Positions 16,927 to 25,547 are shown, counted from the stretch's first letter. The stretch is DNA of 64,000 bases from Halonotius sp046719765 (GCF_046719765.1 NZ_JABEBY010000009.1:1-64000), one strand, 5' to 3'. Numbers and translations: made by a program. The notes: generated by a model not told the origin, from the sequence alone.

Positions 16927-18735
16927 TCAACGAAGCTCGTCGATCCGGTCGAGATACGTGTCGTAGACGCCGAGAGCTGACTCGATGGGGTCGACACTGG
17001 TCATATCGATGCCGGCGAGTTCGAGCGCCTCGATCGGGTAGACGCTACCGCCGGCGGCCAGCATCTCGCGGTAGTCGGCGGCCGCCGACTCGTCGACTGC
17101 GTCGGTAGCTGAATCGCCGAGAATCCGGTCGACGATGGCGACCGCCGCGGAGATGCCGGTCGCATACTGGTAGACATAGAAGTTGTAGTAGAAGTGCGGA
17201 ATCCGCTGCCACTCGCGCTGGATGCGGTCGTCGATGACAGCCGGCTCGTAGTAGTCGGTCTTGAGCCCACCGTAGAGCTCGTCGAACACGTCCGGCGTCA
17301 ACGGCTCGTCGTTCTCGGCGCGTTCGTGGATCTGTTGTTCGAACTCCGCAAACATGGTCTGCCGGTAGAGCGTCGACCGGAACCGTTCGAGGTACTCGTC
17401 AAGGACGTGCAGCCGAAGTTCGTCGTCGTCGACGGTCTCAAGCAGGTGCTGGGTGAGCAGCGTCTCGTTGACCGTCGAGGCGACCTCGGCGACGAAGATC
17501 TCATAGCTTGCGTCGTGCCACGGCTGGGCCTCCTGTGCCAACTCCGAATGCATCGAGTGGCCCAGCTCGTGGGCCAGCGTAAACATCGAGGAGATGTCGT
17601 CCTGGTAGTTCATGAGGATGAACGGCTGGGTGTCGTAGGTGCCCGAGGAGAACGCGCCGGAGCGTTTGCCGCGATTCTCATACACATCGACCCAGCGACT
17701 ATCGAGCCCCTCAGCCAGTCGGTCGCGGTAGGCCTCACCCAGCGGTTCGACCGCCTCGATGATCCACTCTTTCGCCTGTTCGTATTCGACATCCGGCCCC
17801 TCTTCGCCGGTGATCGAGGTGTAAAGATCCCACATCTGGAGGTCATCGACACCGAGGGCGTCGCGTTTGATCTCGGCGTGGCGATGGAGAGAATCGAGGT
17901 TGTCGTGAACCGTCTCAACAAGTGTGTCGTAGACCTCGACCGGGACGTTCGGCCCGTCGAGGGCGGCCTCGCGGGCGGTCTCGTAGTTCCGGGCGCGAGC
18001 GACCTTCACGTCCTTGCGAACCTGCTTTTTCAGCGACGTGCCGACCGTGTTGCGGACAGTCTCCCACTCGTCGTAGTAGGCCTCATGCACCCGCTGGCGA
18101 AAGGCGCGGTTCTCGTGTTTCTGTAGCGTGGTGAAATTGGCTTGGCTGATTTCAATCTCCTCACCGTCGGGATCCTCGACGGTCGGGAACTCCATATCGG
18201 CGTTCGACAGCATCGAGTAGATCTCACTCGGCGATGAGGTGACCTCGCCCAGCTCCGCCAGCAGCTCCTCGACTTCCTTCGAGCGCGTGTGGGGCTTCCC
18301 ACGGAGCACGTCATCGAAGAACTGCTCGTATTCGGCGAGGGCCGGCACCTCGTCGATGAATTGCTCGATGTCGTCCTCCGTCAGTTCCTGTAGCTCGGGC
18401 TCGATGTAGGAGGTCGCGCTGGAGGCCTCCGAGGAGAGGGCTTCGGCCTTTCCCGAGAGGGCCTGATACTCCTGATTCCGGGTATCCTCGCTGGATCGCA
18501 GGTTCGCATAGACCGACAGCTGGGCGACCTCGCGCATGATCTCCTCGCGGAGTTCCAACAGTTCCAGCAGTGTCTCGGGGCTCTCGGTGGCCCGGCCCTC
18601 GTAGGCGGCCAGCTCCTCGATCCGCCCGGAGACGGTCTCGAAGTGTTCGGCCCACGCATCGTCAGACTCGAAGATCGATCCGAGTGCCCATCTGTGCTCC
18701 TCGGCGATATCGGATCGCTCGGGTACCGTACTCAT
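16927..18735 (-). CDS. pepF: Oligoendopeptidase F (M3 family)
   Basis: The 602-residue zinc peptidase cleaves short peptides in the cytoplasm, probably finishing proteasome products. The zinc motif HELGHSMH (about 385) and the downstream Glu in FVAEVASTVNE are present. The N-terminal helical domain (EEHRWALGSIF near residue 12) and the C-terminal ALELAGIDM are typical of PepF. No signal peptide is seen. It is followed 97 bases downstream by pan on the same strand, which fits a joint role in protein turnover. Confidence 0.95.
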   Translation of the reverse strand: MSTVPERSDIAEEHRWALGSIFESDDAWAEHFETVSGRIEELAAYEGRATESPETLLELLELREEIMREVAQLSVYANLRSSEDTRNQEYQALSGKAEALSSEASSATSYIEPELQELTEDDIEQFIDEVPALAEYEQFFDDVLRGKPHTRSKEVEELLAELGEVTSSPSEIYSMLSNADMEFPTVEDPDGEEIEISQANFTTLQKHENRAFRQRVHEAYYDEWETVRNTVGTSLKKQVRKDVKVARARNYETAREAALDGPNVPVEVYDTLVETVHDNLDSLHRHAEIKRDALGVDDLQMWDLYTSITGEEGPDVEYEQAKEWIIEAVEPLGEAYRDRLAEGLDSRWVDVYENRGKRSGAFSSGTYDTQPFILMNYQDDISSMFTLAHELGHSMHSELAQEAQPWHDASYEIFVAEVASTVNETLLTQHLLETVDDDELRLHVLDEYLERFRSTLYRQTMFAEFEQQIHERAENDEPLTPDVFDELYGGLKTDYYEPAVIDDRIQREWQRIPHFYYNFYVYQYATGISAAVAIVDRILGDSATDAVDESAAADYREMLAAGGSVYPIEALELAGIDMTSVDPIESALGVYDTYLDRIDELR

Positions 18736-18759
18736 ACAGGAAGGTGGCCGACAGCGCGC

Positions 18760-19617
18760 CTAAAGCTTGTCCTCCGCGTCGTCGAGATGATCAGCCAGCG
18801 TCGTGCTAACGCGGTGACCGACGAACGCATCCAGCGCGCGTTCGCCGAAGGCCGCAACGCCGCTGGCGGTGGCGTGGGGATCGCACTCGAAGTCGATTCC
18901 GGGATACTCGACCGCCGACAACACCAGTGGTTCGGGCGACGCCGTCTGTGGTCGTGGGTCGACCGGATCATCGCCGAGCAGTTGTTCGATCCACGCCAGC
19001 GATTTGCTGCCGCTGCCGACAGCCTGCACGACAGCGATAAACCGCCGAACGAAATGGCGCGGGAAGCCGCCGGCAGCGATGGTGACTACCAACACATCGC
19101 CGTCCCGGTCAAGCGTGGCGGTGAGGTCGCGGTCGGTGCCGGTGTCGTCGGGCGTCAGATTGTGGAAATCGTGGTGGCCGTTGAGCGCGTCGACCGCCTC
19201 GGCAGCGCGGTCATCGTCGATGGTGGAGCGGCCATCGAGCGTTCGGCCGGTGTCGCCGACTTCTTGGGGTGCGTAAAGGTGATAGACGTACTCGCGTCGC
19301 ACCGGATCGTGGGTCGCATGGAAGTCGTCGGCAACGTCGGCACTCGCCCACGCTCTGATCGTCGCCGGCAGCTCGCTGTTAAGCGCGCGCGGCGACAGCC
19401 ACGCTGGGCACTCGAAAGCGACTGTCTGGGCGACCGCTGACACGCCGGCGTCGGTGCGGCCTGCGGCAGCGTAGCCGGTCGGTTTGTCGGCTTCGGGTGG
19501 GAGGATCGACAGCTCCCGGAGGGCGTCGAATAGCGCGCCCTCAACGGTCGGCACCGACGGCTGTCGCTGAAAGCCGTAGAACGGGCGGCCGTCGTAGGCA
19601 AGACGGAACGCTCGCAT
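18760..19617 (-). CDS. truA: tRNA pseudouridine(38-40) synthase
   Basis: The 285-residue enzyme isomerises uridine in the anticodon arm. The catalytic Asp lies in AAGRTDAGVSAV (about residue 55). LAYDGRPFYGFQRQ at the N-terminus, YVYHLYAP and FPRHFVRRFIAVV are the other TruA motifs. Length is typical for haloarchaea. It lies directly downstream of the RNase P RNA gene on the same strand, so two tRNA-processing genes sit together. Confidence 0.95.
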   Translation of the reverse strand: MRAFRLAYDGRPFYGFQRQPSVPTVEGALFDALRELSILPPEADKPTGYAAAGRTDAGVSAVAQTVAFECPAWLSPRALNSELPATIRAWASADVADDFHATHDPVRREYVYHLYAPQEVGDTGRTLDGRSTIDDDRAAEAVDALNGHHDFHNLTPDDTGTDRDLTATLDRDGDVLVVTIAAGGFPRHFVRRFIAVVQAVGSGSKSLAWIEQLLGDDPVDPRPQTASPEPLVLSAVEYPGIDFECDPHATASGVAAFGERALDAFVGHRVSTTLADHLDDAEDKL

Positions 19618-19676
19618 CGGCTGTTCGTTCCACCGCGGCGGCGAAAAGGGTTCACCTGTCGCTCAGCGACGTAACC

Positions 19677-20153
19677 GGGTTGAGAGGAGTAAGCCCCCTT
19701 CTGTTTCGACCCGACATTCGGCTAAGCAGCCGCGTCGTGTTCGGACTACCTCGGCGGCCGGCGACCACACCGCGTGGCCGGTCGGCCGCCTGACGCGACC
19801 TTGCACCGGTGAGGATTCACCGTTCCATCCGTTCCTGCCCGTCTGGTAGGCGATGCCTACGATGGTTCGATGGCGATGCCATCGCAGCCCTCGCGGCTTC
19901 GCCGCTCGCAATAACGTGGTGCATAGCACCACGCCCTCGACGGGTTAGCTCCCTTCCCTTACGGGTCGGTTCGCGCGTCTCATCGGTCAGGGCAGGGGGT
20001 CTCGTTGCTGTTTCAGCGCCAGCCGTCTCCGACTCCGGGCTTGCGCCCGGTCACCTGTCCGAACGGTGGGGGGACTTTCCTCATGGGGGTGCCCGCTGGC
20101 ACCGCATGGGTGCCCGCTGGCACCGCGCCACGGGGATCGGGCTCTCTCTACCC
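19677..20153 (-). ncRNA. rnpB: RNase P RNA
   Basis: On the minus strand the hallmark GAGGAAAGTCC (20073-20083) is followed by CCCCACC, and near the 3' end is AAACAGAAGGGGGCTTACTCC, the paired P4 element. I set the ends by the P1 helix: GGGTAGAGAG at 20153 going down and CTCTCAACCC ending at 19677 pair with one mismatch. A TATA box 26 bases before 20153 agrees. The RNA is about 477 nt. Between P1/P2 and P4 there are two tandem copies of the P3-like hairpin. The RNA cleaves 5' leaders from pre-tRNAs; its protein partner Rnp1 is at 39786-40268. Confidence 0.93.
20083..20126 (-). repeat. Tandem duplication of a hairpin inside the RNase P RNA
   Basis: Two adjacent copies (20083-20105 and 20106-20126) of the same 21-base unit occur, differing by two extra G bases in the first. 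Each can form a GGTGCC/GGCACC stem. They lie in the P3 position just upstream of the conserved GGAAAGTCC box. Confidence 0.75.
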
Positions 20154-20175
20154 GATTGATATCGGCTCAGCGGTC

Positions 20176-20183
20176 GGATAAAC
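20176..20183 (-). promoter_or_regulatory. TATA box for RNase P RNA
   Basis: On the minus strand it reads gtttatcc, 26 bases before the predicted 5' end at 20153. It marks an independent promoter in the gap before the AMMECR1 gene. Confidence 0.7.
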
Positions 20184-20257
20184 GGTTCGGTGGGGCGGTT
20201 GGTCGTCGATCCCGATCCATCCACAACGAATGGGAAGAATTGAAGTCGGCAGCCCTC

Positions 20258-20872
20258 ATGAGTACGTCTATGTCCGAGGCACAGACCGTTCAGCTGAGTT
20301 ATGATGACGGCGCACGAGCGGTCGAGCTTGCACGAGAAGCAGTCGAATCGTACGTTCTTCATGGCCAACGGGAACACCCCGGAAGTATGCGAGATGCCTT
20401 CTATGCCCGAACCGGGGCGTTCGTCCGCATCCAGTCAACACGAGGACGAGGACAACTCCGCGGCTGTGCCGGTGCCTATCGCACCGACGACCAGCTCGGC
20501 CACGCCATCGTCGACGCGGCGATCCAGGCCGCCTCGTCGGATTCGGCGGGCTCGGAGATCGGCGCAAAGGAGCTCTCTGATCTCTCGATTTCGGTCTGTG
20601 TTGTCAGCAACACCCTCCTGACAAACGATCCCATCGAGGATATCGAACTCGGCACCCACGGCGTCGCCCTCGACACCGGCAACGACCACGCGTGGCTCTA
20701 CCCGACACTCCCCGTTGAGCAAAACTGGAGCAAAGAAAAGTATCTCTCCTTGGTCTGCAAGAAGGCGAATGTCTCCCCGGTTGCCTGGCAGGACGACGAC
20801 ACGATGATCACCCTTTTCGAAGGTCAAGTCTTCCGCGAGCGGCCTGACGGCGGCAGCGTCGAAGCACTCTAA
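20258..20872 (+). CDS. AMMECR1 / TIGR00296 family protein
   Basis: The protein has 204 residues from ATG 20258. A second ATG at 20270 is possible. The signature motif reads QLRGCAGAYRTDDQL (usual form LRGCIG), and later come DLSISVCVVSNT and LYPTLPVEQNWSKEKYLSLVC. Members are found in all domains; a human homologue is AMMECR1, and the function is unsettled. It is divergent from rnpB, so the 105-base gap holds both promoters. Longer upstream reading frame crosses rnpB and is not real. Confidence 0.92.
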   Translation: MSTSMSEAQTVQLSYDDGARAVELAREAVESYVLHGQREHPGSMRDAFYARTGAFVRIQSTRGRGQLRGCAGAYRTDDQLGHAIVDAAIQAASSDSAGSEIGAKELSDLSISVCVVSNTLLTNDPIEDIELGTHGVALDTGNDHAWLYPTLPVEQNWSKEKYLSLVCKKANVSPVAWQDDDTMITLFEGQVFRERPDGGSVEAL

Positions 20873-20889
20873 CTGCACGACGCAACGTG

Positions 20890-22062
20890 CTACAAACGGT
20901 CTGTCCGACCAAATCCGACCAGCGACGCGTCACGCGCTGCCCGCTCGGTGGCTCCCGACAGCGAGAGATCGAAGTCGTCGACAACGTCGCCATCGCGGAT
21001 GAGCGGCTCTAACAGCGGCTCGCCGTCGGCCGGCGGGTCGCCGCCCCGGTGGCCGATATGGTGGCCGCCGTCGGCCGTCCGATACACCGATTTTACGCCC
21101 GAGAGCTTCCCGCGTTTCGCGATCGCCTCGCCGTCGACTTCGACGATGTCGAGGGCAAAATCAACTGGGTCGGCATTCGAGATCGTACTGCCAACCCCGA
21201 ACCCATCGGCAACGTCGCGTAGCTCCCGAAGGTCGTCGACGCCGAGCCCGCCGCTGAGGAAGATATCAACATCTTCGTAGCCGGCGGCGTCGAGTTCCCA
21301 CCGGACTTCGCGGATGATATGGCGGAATTTACCGCGACGGGAGCCGGTCGTATCGAGCCGGACGCCGTCAAGGGCGTCGCCGAGGGCGTCGGCCGCCCGA
21401 AGCGACTCGTCGACCTCGTCGCTGAAGGTGTCACAGAGCGCGATCCGTTGAGTCTCCTCGCCGACAGCGGCATCGAAGGCCCGCCAGGCGGCTTCCTGCT
21501 CGCCGCGACCGAAACACAGCAGGAGGGCGTGTGGCATCGTCCCGCTGGCCTCACGGTCGATGACATCGCCGGCGGCAACATGCGAAAAGCCATCAACGCC
21601 GGCCAGCAGCGCGGATCGCTCGACGACCGCGGCGATCGAGGGGTGGACGTGTCGCGCCCCGAACGACAACACCGGCGAGTCAGGTGCGGCCGCCCGAACG
21701 CGTCGGGCGGCGGTGGCGATCCCCGACGCGTGTGACAGAAAGCCGAGCAGCGAGGTTTCCAGCCGAGCAAAGTCGAGATACGGCCCCTCGATCCGCATGA
21801 CTGGCCCGCCGTCGAAACAGCGGCCCGGCGGGATCGCGTCGACATCGACCGCGTGGTCGGCCAACAGTGCAGCCGCATCTTTGACGCCCGCGAGCAGTTC
21901 GAACTCGCCGGTCGGAAACTGGTCGGCGGTCACCTCGGCGACGACATGTGGGTTGCGGTCGGCGTGGGTGAGCGCGGCCTCGGTGCGCTCAAAGTAGGCG
22001 TCGGTCGCCCGGCCGCTGTGGATCGCCTCGGGTGAGATGATATCGAAATCGAGGTCGCGCAT
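20890..22062 (-). CDS. pncB: Nicotinate phosphoribosyltransferase
   Basis: The 390-residue enzyme makes nicotinate mononucleotide in NAD salvage. The N-terminus AIHSGRATDAYFERT and FSGGL-like ADP loop (IFLSGGLGVDDLREL, about 275) mark it. LSFGARHVHP carries the conserved His region, and ADGFGVGSTISN the phosphate-binding Gly loop. The archaeal form is shorter than bacterial PncB. Convergent with the AMMECR1 gene 17 bases away. Confidence 0.93.
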   Translation of the reverse strand: MRDLDFDIISPEAIHSGRATDAYFERTEAALTHADRNPHVVAEVTADQFPTGEFELLAGVKDAAALLADHAVDVDAIPPGRCFDGGPVMRIEGPYLDFARLETSLLGFLSHASGIATAARRVRAAAPDSPVLSFGARHVHPSIAAVVERSALLAGVDGFSHVAAGDVIDREASGTMPHALLLCFGRGEQEAAWRAFDAAVGEETQRIALCDTFSDEVDESLRAADALGDALDGVRLDTTGSRRGKFRHIIREVRWELDAAGYEDVDIFLSGGLGVDDLRELRDVADGFGVGSTISNADPVDFALDIVEVDGEAIAKRGKLSGVKSVYRTADGGHHIGHRGGDPPADGEPLLEPLIRDGDVVDDFDLSLSGATERAARDASLVGFGRTDRL

Positions 22063-22116
22063 AGCCCGGCTTCGGCGGCGGTCACAAAAAGCCCGGTGGC
22101 CCGCGGGTCGCTGTCG

Positions 22117-23640
22117 TCAGTCTCGCGGTCGTGTGGCCGACCACGCGAGTCCCCACCCAACGGCGAGCAGCGCGAGCAGCGCGCCAGCGATGCCGAAGCC
22201 AGGGATCTGCTCGGTCGTCGCCGACGGTGTGAGCCCAGGTGCGAGCTCTCGGAGCCCGTCGGTCGTCGGCGCGTGGACGATCCGTACCCGGGTGCCGTCG
22301 CGTTCGACCCCGTAGACGCCAGCAAAGCGGTCGTCGTCAAGCTCGTAGATCCCGGGATCGGTTTCAGTTGCGTTGCGCGCCGTGAGAATCGCTGTATAGG
22401 CGCGGTGGAACTCGGCGGCATCGGCGGCCGTCTCCCATTCGGTTGTCCAGACGTGGCCGTCATCGTCGCCACGCCGGTAGGGAACGAGCGCGTCGCCGGC
22501 CCAGCCGTCGGAGGGTGGCGCGCTGTAGGTTCGGCTGTCGTACTCGCCCTCGGATTCATACAGCGTGCCCGGATCGACGGTGTCGGCCCCGGCGGTCGTC
22601 GCCTGATACCAGAACATGACGAAGATCGACGCCTCACCGGCGACCTCCGTTCCGTTGCGGCCCGGCTCGGTGTAGCGTTGCCAGCCGGCGGTCGCCGTCG
22701 ACGGCGGGTCGACCGGTTGGGGGTCGATCGGTTCGCGGTGGATGATCTCGCTTGTCGTCGTCGGGGGGTCGGTCATCCGCTCGTCGACACCCGCCCACCC
22801 CTCGGTGGTGACGATCTCGTGGACGTAGCCCGGGCCGTCGGCGTACGGCTGGAGGACGACCGTGAGGATGCCGCGGTTGCTCGCCCCGCCCTCGCCGCTG
22901 GTCGGCGAGGCTCGCTGACACCGCCAGCGGTCATCGTCACAGCGGTGTCTGTACAGGGCTTCGATGTAGCCAGCTTCGCCCTCATAGAGGCCGGTGACCG
23001 CCAGATCGGCATCCTGCGTGTCGCCGCTGAACCGCGGGCTGGTGAGGTCGTGGCGTTGATCCTGCAGGGCGTGGGTCAGCTCGTGGATCAGCGTCGCCTC
23101 GCTGATCCGCGGGGCAGCGGGGTCGTCGGCGACGATGACGATCTCATCCCGCCTCGGGCTGTAGAGCCCGTTGACCGAGCCGGTCAGCGTGTCGGTGATC
23201 GCCGTCTGCGTGCTGGTGTTGTCGCCGACGATGAACAGCGCCTTCCAGACCTGATCGTTCCAGCGTGCGAATCGCGGGTCTGAATCGTTGGCTGTCAGCT
23301 GCTCGCGGCCGAAGGTTTCGCTGTCGACAACGCGGATCGGCACTGACTCGGTGAAGGGTTCGCCGCGGAGGTACTCGACGCGTGCCATCGAGCGGGCCAG
23401 CAGCCGGTCGCGTTCGGCGTCATCCAGCCCGTCGACCTGTGTGACATTGATCGGATCGTCATGACAGATCCCATCGACACAGCCGAGGCTCGTGTTTGTG
23501 GAGTGGTTGGTTGGCGTCGTCGCCGGCGAGGTTGCTGTCGTTGTCGCAGGTGTTGTTGCCGCTGCCGTCGCTGGAACAACAGCACTGATGGCGAGAACGA
23601 CGAGGGCAACGACCAGCAGCGATCGACCGCGGCGATCCAT
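22117..23640 (-). CDS. Hvo_1808-like surface protein with metalloprotease motif
   Basis: The protein has 507 residues from ATG 23640. A signal peptide (RRGRSLLVVALVVLAISAVV) is followed by a Thr-rich stalk (about 30-52). An HELTHALQDQ zinc-protease motif lies near 190, with a Glu-rich helix (EGEAGYIEALYRH) after it. The C-terminus has TTEQIPGFGIAGALLALLA and a short charged tail, a PGF-CTERM-like anchor. So it is exported and cell-surface bound. The name follows a haloarchaeal family seen around HVO_1808. Substrate unknown. Confidence 0.88.
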   Translation of the reverse strand: MDRRGRSLLVVALVVLAISAVVPATAAATTPATTTATSPATTPTNHSTNTSLGCVDGICHDDPINVTQVDGLDDAERDRLLARSMARVEYLRGEPFTESVPIRVVDSETFGREQLTANDSDPRFARWNDQVWKALFIVGDNTSTQTAITDTLTGSVNGLYSPRRDEIVIVADDPAAPRISEATLIHELTHALQDQRHDLTSPRFSGDTQDADLAVTGLYEGEAGYIEALYRHRCDDDRWRCQRASPTSGEGGASNRGILTVVLQPYADGPGYVHEIVTTEGWAGVDERMTDPPTTTSEIIHREPIDPQPVDPPSTATAGWQRYTEPGRNGTEVAGEASIFVMFWYQATTAGADTVDPGTLYESEGEYDSRTYSAPPSDGWAGDALVPYRRGDDDGHVWTTEWETAADAAEFHRAYTAILTARNATETDPGIYELDDDRFAGVYGVERDGTRVRIVHAPTTDGLRELAPGLTPSATTEQIPGFGIAGALLALLAVGWGLAWSATRPRD

Positions 23641-23671
23641 ACCGATCACAGACGGGCGTGCGTCAAGAACG

Positions 23672-24241
23672 TTACTCGGCGGCGAAATCCCGGCGCATGG
23701 CGATCTCAAACCACGGACAGAGCCGCAGTTGGCGGTACCATTCGGGGTGTTCGTGGAGGTGATCGTAGTCGACCCACAGCAGGCCGCCGATCTCCTCCTC
23801 GTTGGGATCGAGCGTCGTGTCTTCGAGCGTCACCTGCAGGACAGCACAGACCTCCCACTCGACGCCGGCGTTCTCGTAGTAGCGTTTGTACTCAAATCGG
23901 TCGGTGAGTTCGACCTCGTCGTACTGATCGGGGGTGACGCCAAGCTCCTCTTCGAGTCGCTGGATCGTCGCGTCGACCTGGCTTTGGCCCTCAACGGGGT
24001 GGGAAGCGACGGTGCCGTCCCAGTGGGTATCCCAGAGGCGTTTCTCGGGGCTGCGCTGGGCGAGCAGGAGCCGCCCCTCGCCGTCGAAGACGAGGCAGGT
24101 AAACGCCCGATGGCGGATCCCATCGCCGGTGTGGGCGTCGAGGCGGTTGACAAGCTCCTGTTCGGTGTCGTCGGCGTCGACGGCGATCACGTCCTGGCCG
24201 GCGTTTTCATGGCGGTCGTCGCCGGCGTCGTCAGCACTCAT
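23672..24241 (-). CDS. idi: Type 1 isopentenyl-diphosphate isomerase homologue, active-site Cys missing
   Basis: The protein has 189 residues from ATG 24241, with a NUDIX-like fold. RHRAFTCLVFD, LLLAQRS, and the Glu pair in GVEWEVC match E. coli Idi. However, the catalytic Cys67 position reads WDGTVASHP, so the Cys is Ala. The E. coli W..SVCGHP loop is otherwise aligned. Family membership is clear; the isomerase activity is less so. Isoprenoid lipids of archaea need an isomerase, which may be a type 2 enzyme elsewhere. Confidence 0.85.
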   Translation of the reverse strand: MSADDAGDDRHENAGQDVIAVDADDTEQELVNRLDAHTGDGIRHRAFTCLVFDGEGRLLLAQRSPEKRLWDTHWDGTVASHPVEGQSQVDATIQRLEEELGVTPDQYDEVELTDRFEYKRYYENAGVEWEVCAVLQVTLEDTTLDPNEEEIGGLLWVDYDHLHEHPEWYRQLRLCPWFEIAMRRDFAAE

Positions 24242-24262
24242 AGGTTGGTATGCACACAGCGG

Positions 24263-24273
24263 GGTCAATAAGG
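24263..24273 (-). promoter_or_regulatory. TATA box of the idi homologue
   Basis: The minus strand reads cccttattgac, ending about 22 bases before ATG 24241, consistent with a leaderless transcript. Confidence 0.5.
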
Positions 24274-24355
24274 GTTCGATACCGCGTCGGTCAACATCGG
24301 GTTGCGATCCTGTTCGCTCGGCTGTGCTACAGAATCTGTAATTGGTGTCGCCGGA

Positions 24356-24802
24356 TCACTGTGGGTGGTGTGTCGGGTGAACGGTCGAGAGCAACCGTTC
24401 GATGATCTCCCAGAGCAGCAGCGATGGCGTCTCGTGGTCGAAGGTGACTGTGTGGCGTGTCGTCTCGCCGTCTGTCGTGTACTGGAAATGTGCCGGCCCG
24501 AGATCGGGATGTGATTCGTCCTGATGCCAGCCAGCGTGAAATCCCGTGTTGGGATCCCCGTAATCGACGCGAAACCAATCGCGTGGCGTTTGGCGGTACC
24601 ACGCGATTTCGAGCTCCGGCGGATCGGGGCCTGTCGGTGGTGTGAGGCGATCCGGCCCGAACCTCGCGTGTAGCTGGCTCGCCTCGATTCGGTTCGGCAC
24701 GAACGCGACGCTCGTGATCTGTGGCACCCGATCTAACACGTCGCGTTTGAGTTGGGCATACAGTCGGGCGTTCGGATCACTGCCCGGATGCGGAACCGAC
24801 AT
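24356..24802 (-). CDS. TumE-like His/Asp-rich protein, second gene of cassette A
   Basis: The protein has 148 residues. A helical N-terminus leads to ELEIAWYR (63-70), WFRVDYG (76-82), GFHAGWHQDESHPD (87-100) and AHFQYTT (104-110), then a helix that ends in WEIIERLLS. The order strand, W, H-rich loop, helix parallels TumE-family toxins (DUF6516) as I know them. Its ATG shares one base with the stop of the regulator gene upstream (TGATG), so translation is coupled. The best parallel in the window is 57431-57886. A toxin role is inferred, not shown. Confidence 0.75.
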   Translation of the reverse strand: MSVPHPGSDPNARLYAQLKRDVLDRVPQITSVAFVPNRIEASQLHARFGPDRLTPPTGPDPPELEIAWYRQTPRDWFRVDYGDPNTGFHAGWHQDESHPDLGPAHFQYTTDGETTRHTVTFDHETPSLLLWEIIERLLSTVHPTHHPQ

Positions 24803-25365
24803 CACCCCGTCGCCGCCGGGTCGTCGGTCGTCGGCGCGAGGAACTCCCATTCGCGGAGGGCGAAGCCGACGATCCGAATCCGTCGCTGGGTGTGTGCCCA
24901 CTCGCGGGCGATCTCGGCGCGTCGCTGTTCAGCCTCGGGATCGAGATCGTCGTCGGCGATAGTCGCACGGAGCTGGGTCGGCGAGTCGACATCGAACTCA
25001 GCCTCCCACGCTCGCACGCGTGATTTCAATTCTGTCAGCGTCTCCGTAACTGCCTCGGCGGACTGGCCACTGTCGCGGATCGCCATCGCCTCCTGAATCG
25101 CTTGCCGTCGATACTCGGGATAGTAGGTCGCATGCGGGCCGCTGTCGTCGCAGCGAACGACGCCGTCATCGACGAGTCGCTGGAGGACGCGCGTTGTCGG
25201 CTCGTGAGACCAGTCGGCCTCGTCGGCGATCCAGTTGGCGGTTCGGGGTTCCGACAGCTGTGTGGCAACCATGTGAACGCGATCCTCGCCGGTCGTCTGT
25301 TGGGCCACCAGCGATTCGTCGCCGGACGCTGCGGTCATAGATAGCTGTTCGGGGGCGAACTCCAT
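24802..25365 (-). CDS. Winged-helix regulator / candidate antitoxin, first gene of cassette A
   Basis: The protein has 187 residues. About 30-85 is a winged-helix type domain (RVHMVATQLSEPRTANWIADEA, then TTRVLQRLVDDGVVR), followed by ATYYPEY and a long helical region with EFDVDSP and a C-terminal REWEFL. It is the same length and plan as 56871-57434, with shared features GVV...ATY...EFD.D.P and RRRI-like helix. It resembles the haloarchaeal DUF7342 group. The start is supported by a TATA-like element 25 bases upstream. A palindrome covers the promoter and start. Confidence 0.8.
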   Translation of the reverse strand: MEFAPEQLSMTAASGDESLVAQQTTGEDRVHMVATQLSEPRTANWIADEADWSHEPTTRVLQRLVDDGVVRCDDSGPHATYYPEYRRQAIQEAMAIRDSGQSAEAVTETLTELKSRVRAWEAEFDVDSPTQLRATIADDDLDPEAEQRRAEIAREWAHTQRRIRIVGFALREWEFLAPTTDDPAATG

Positions 25366-25391
25366 ATAGATTGAGGTCGCTCAAGCTATAT
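25364..25391 (-). promoter_or_regulatory. Palindromic operator over promoter and start of cassette A
   Basis: Arms atatag-a-ttgag and ctcaa-g-ctatat flank a 4-base loop (gtcg). The 28-base palindrome runs from the TATA-like ctatat (25386-25391) down to the start codon. A dimer bound here would block transcription factor B/TBP access. The likely binder is the cassette's own regulator (inference). Confidence 0.7.
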
Positions 25392-25414
25392 CGAGAAAAT
25401 AGTTCGAAACCGAT

Positions 25415-25504
25415 CTAAAACAGACTCAGCAGTTCGAGAATCGCATCGAACACCCACTCGTACCACGATCGCGATTCGTTGTCGTCGTCTTCCTCATCGC
25501 TCAT
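25415..25504 (-). CDS. Possible 29-residue micro-protein
   Basis: The frame reads MSDEEDDDNESRSWYEWVFD then AILELLSLF. An acidic N-terminal half is followed by an amphipathic helix rich in Trp, Phe and Leu. This layout is seen in other tiny haloarchaeal ORFs I have met. It lies between the cassette A promoter and the Lrp gene, on the same strand as both. No ribosome site is obvious. Expression is unproven. Confidence 0.4.
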   Translation of the reverse strand: MSDEEDDDNESRSWYEWVFDAILELLSLF

Positions 25505-25547
25505 AACACGAGATAGCCGGAAGCTGACAAAATTGTTTTGTGGCGAT

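Noticed and set aside
20066..20257. Upstream extension of the AMMECR1 frame
   Set aside because: It crosses the RNase P RNA and its promoter; ATG 20258 fits the family N-terminus.
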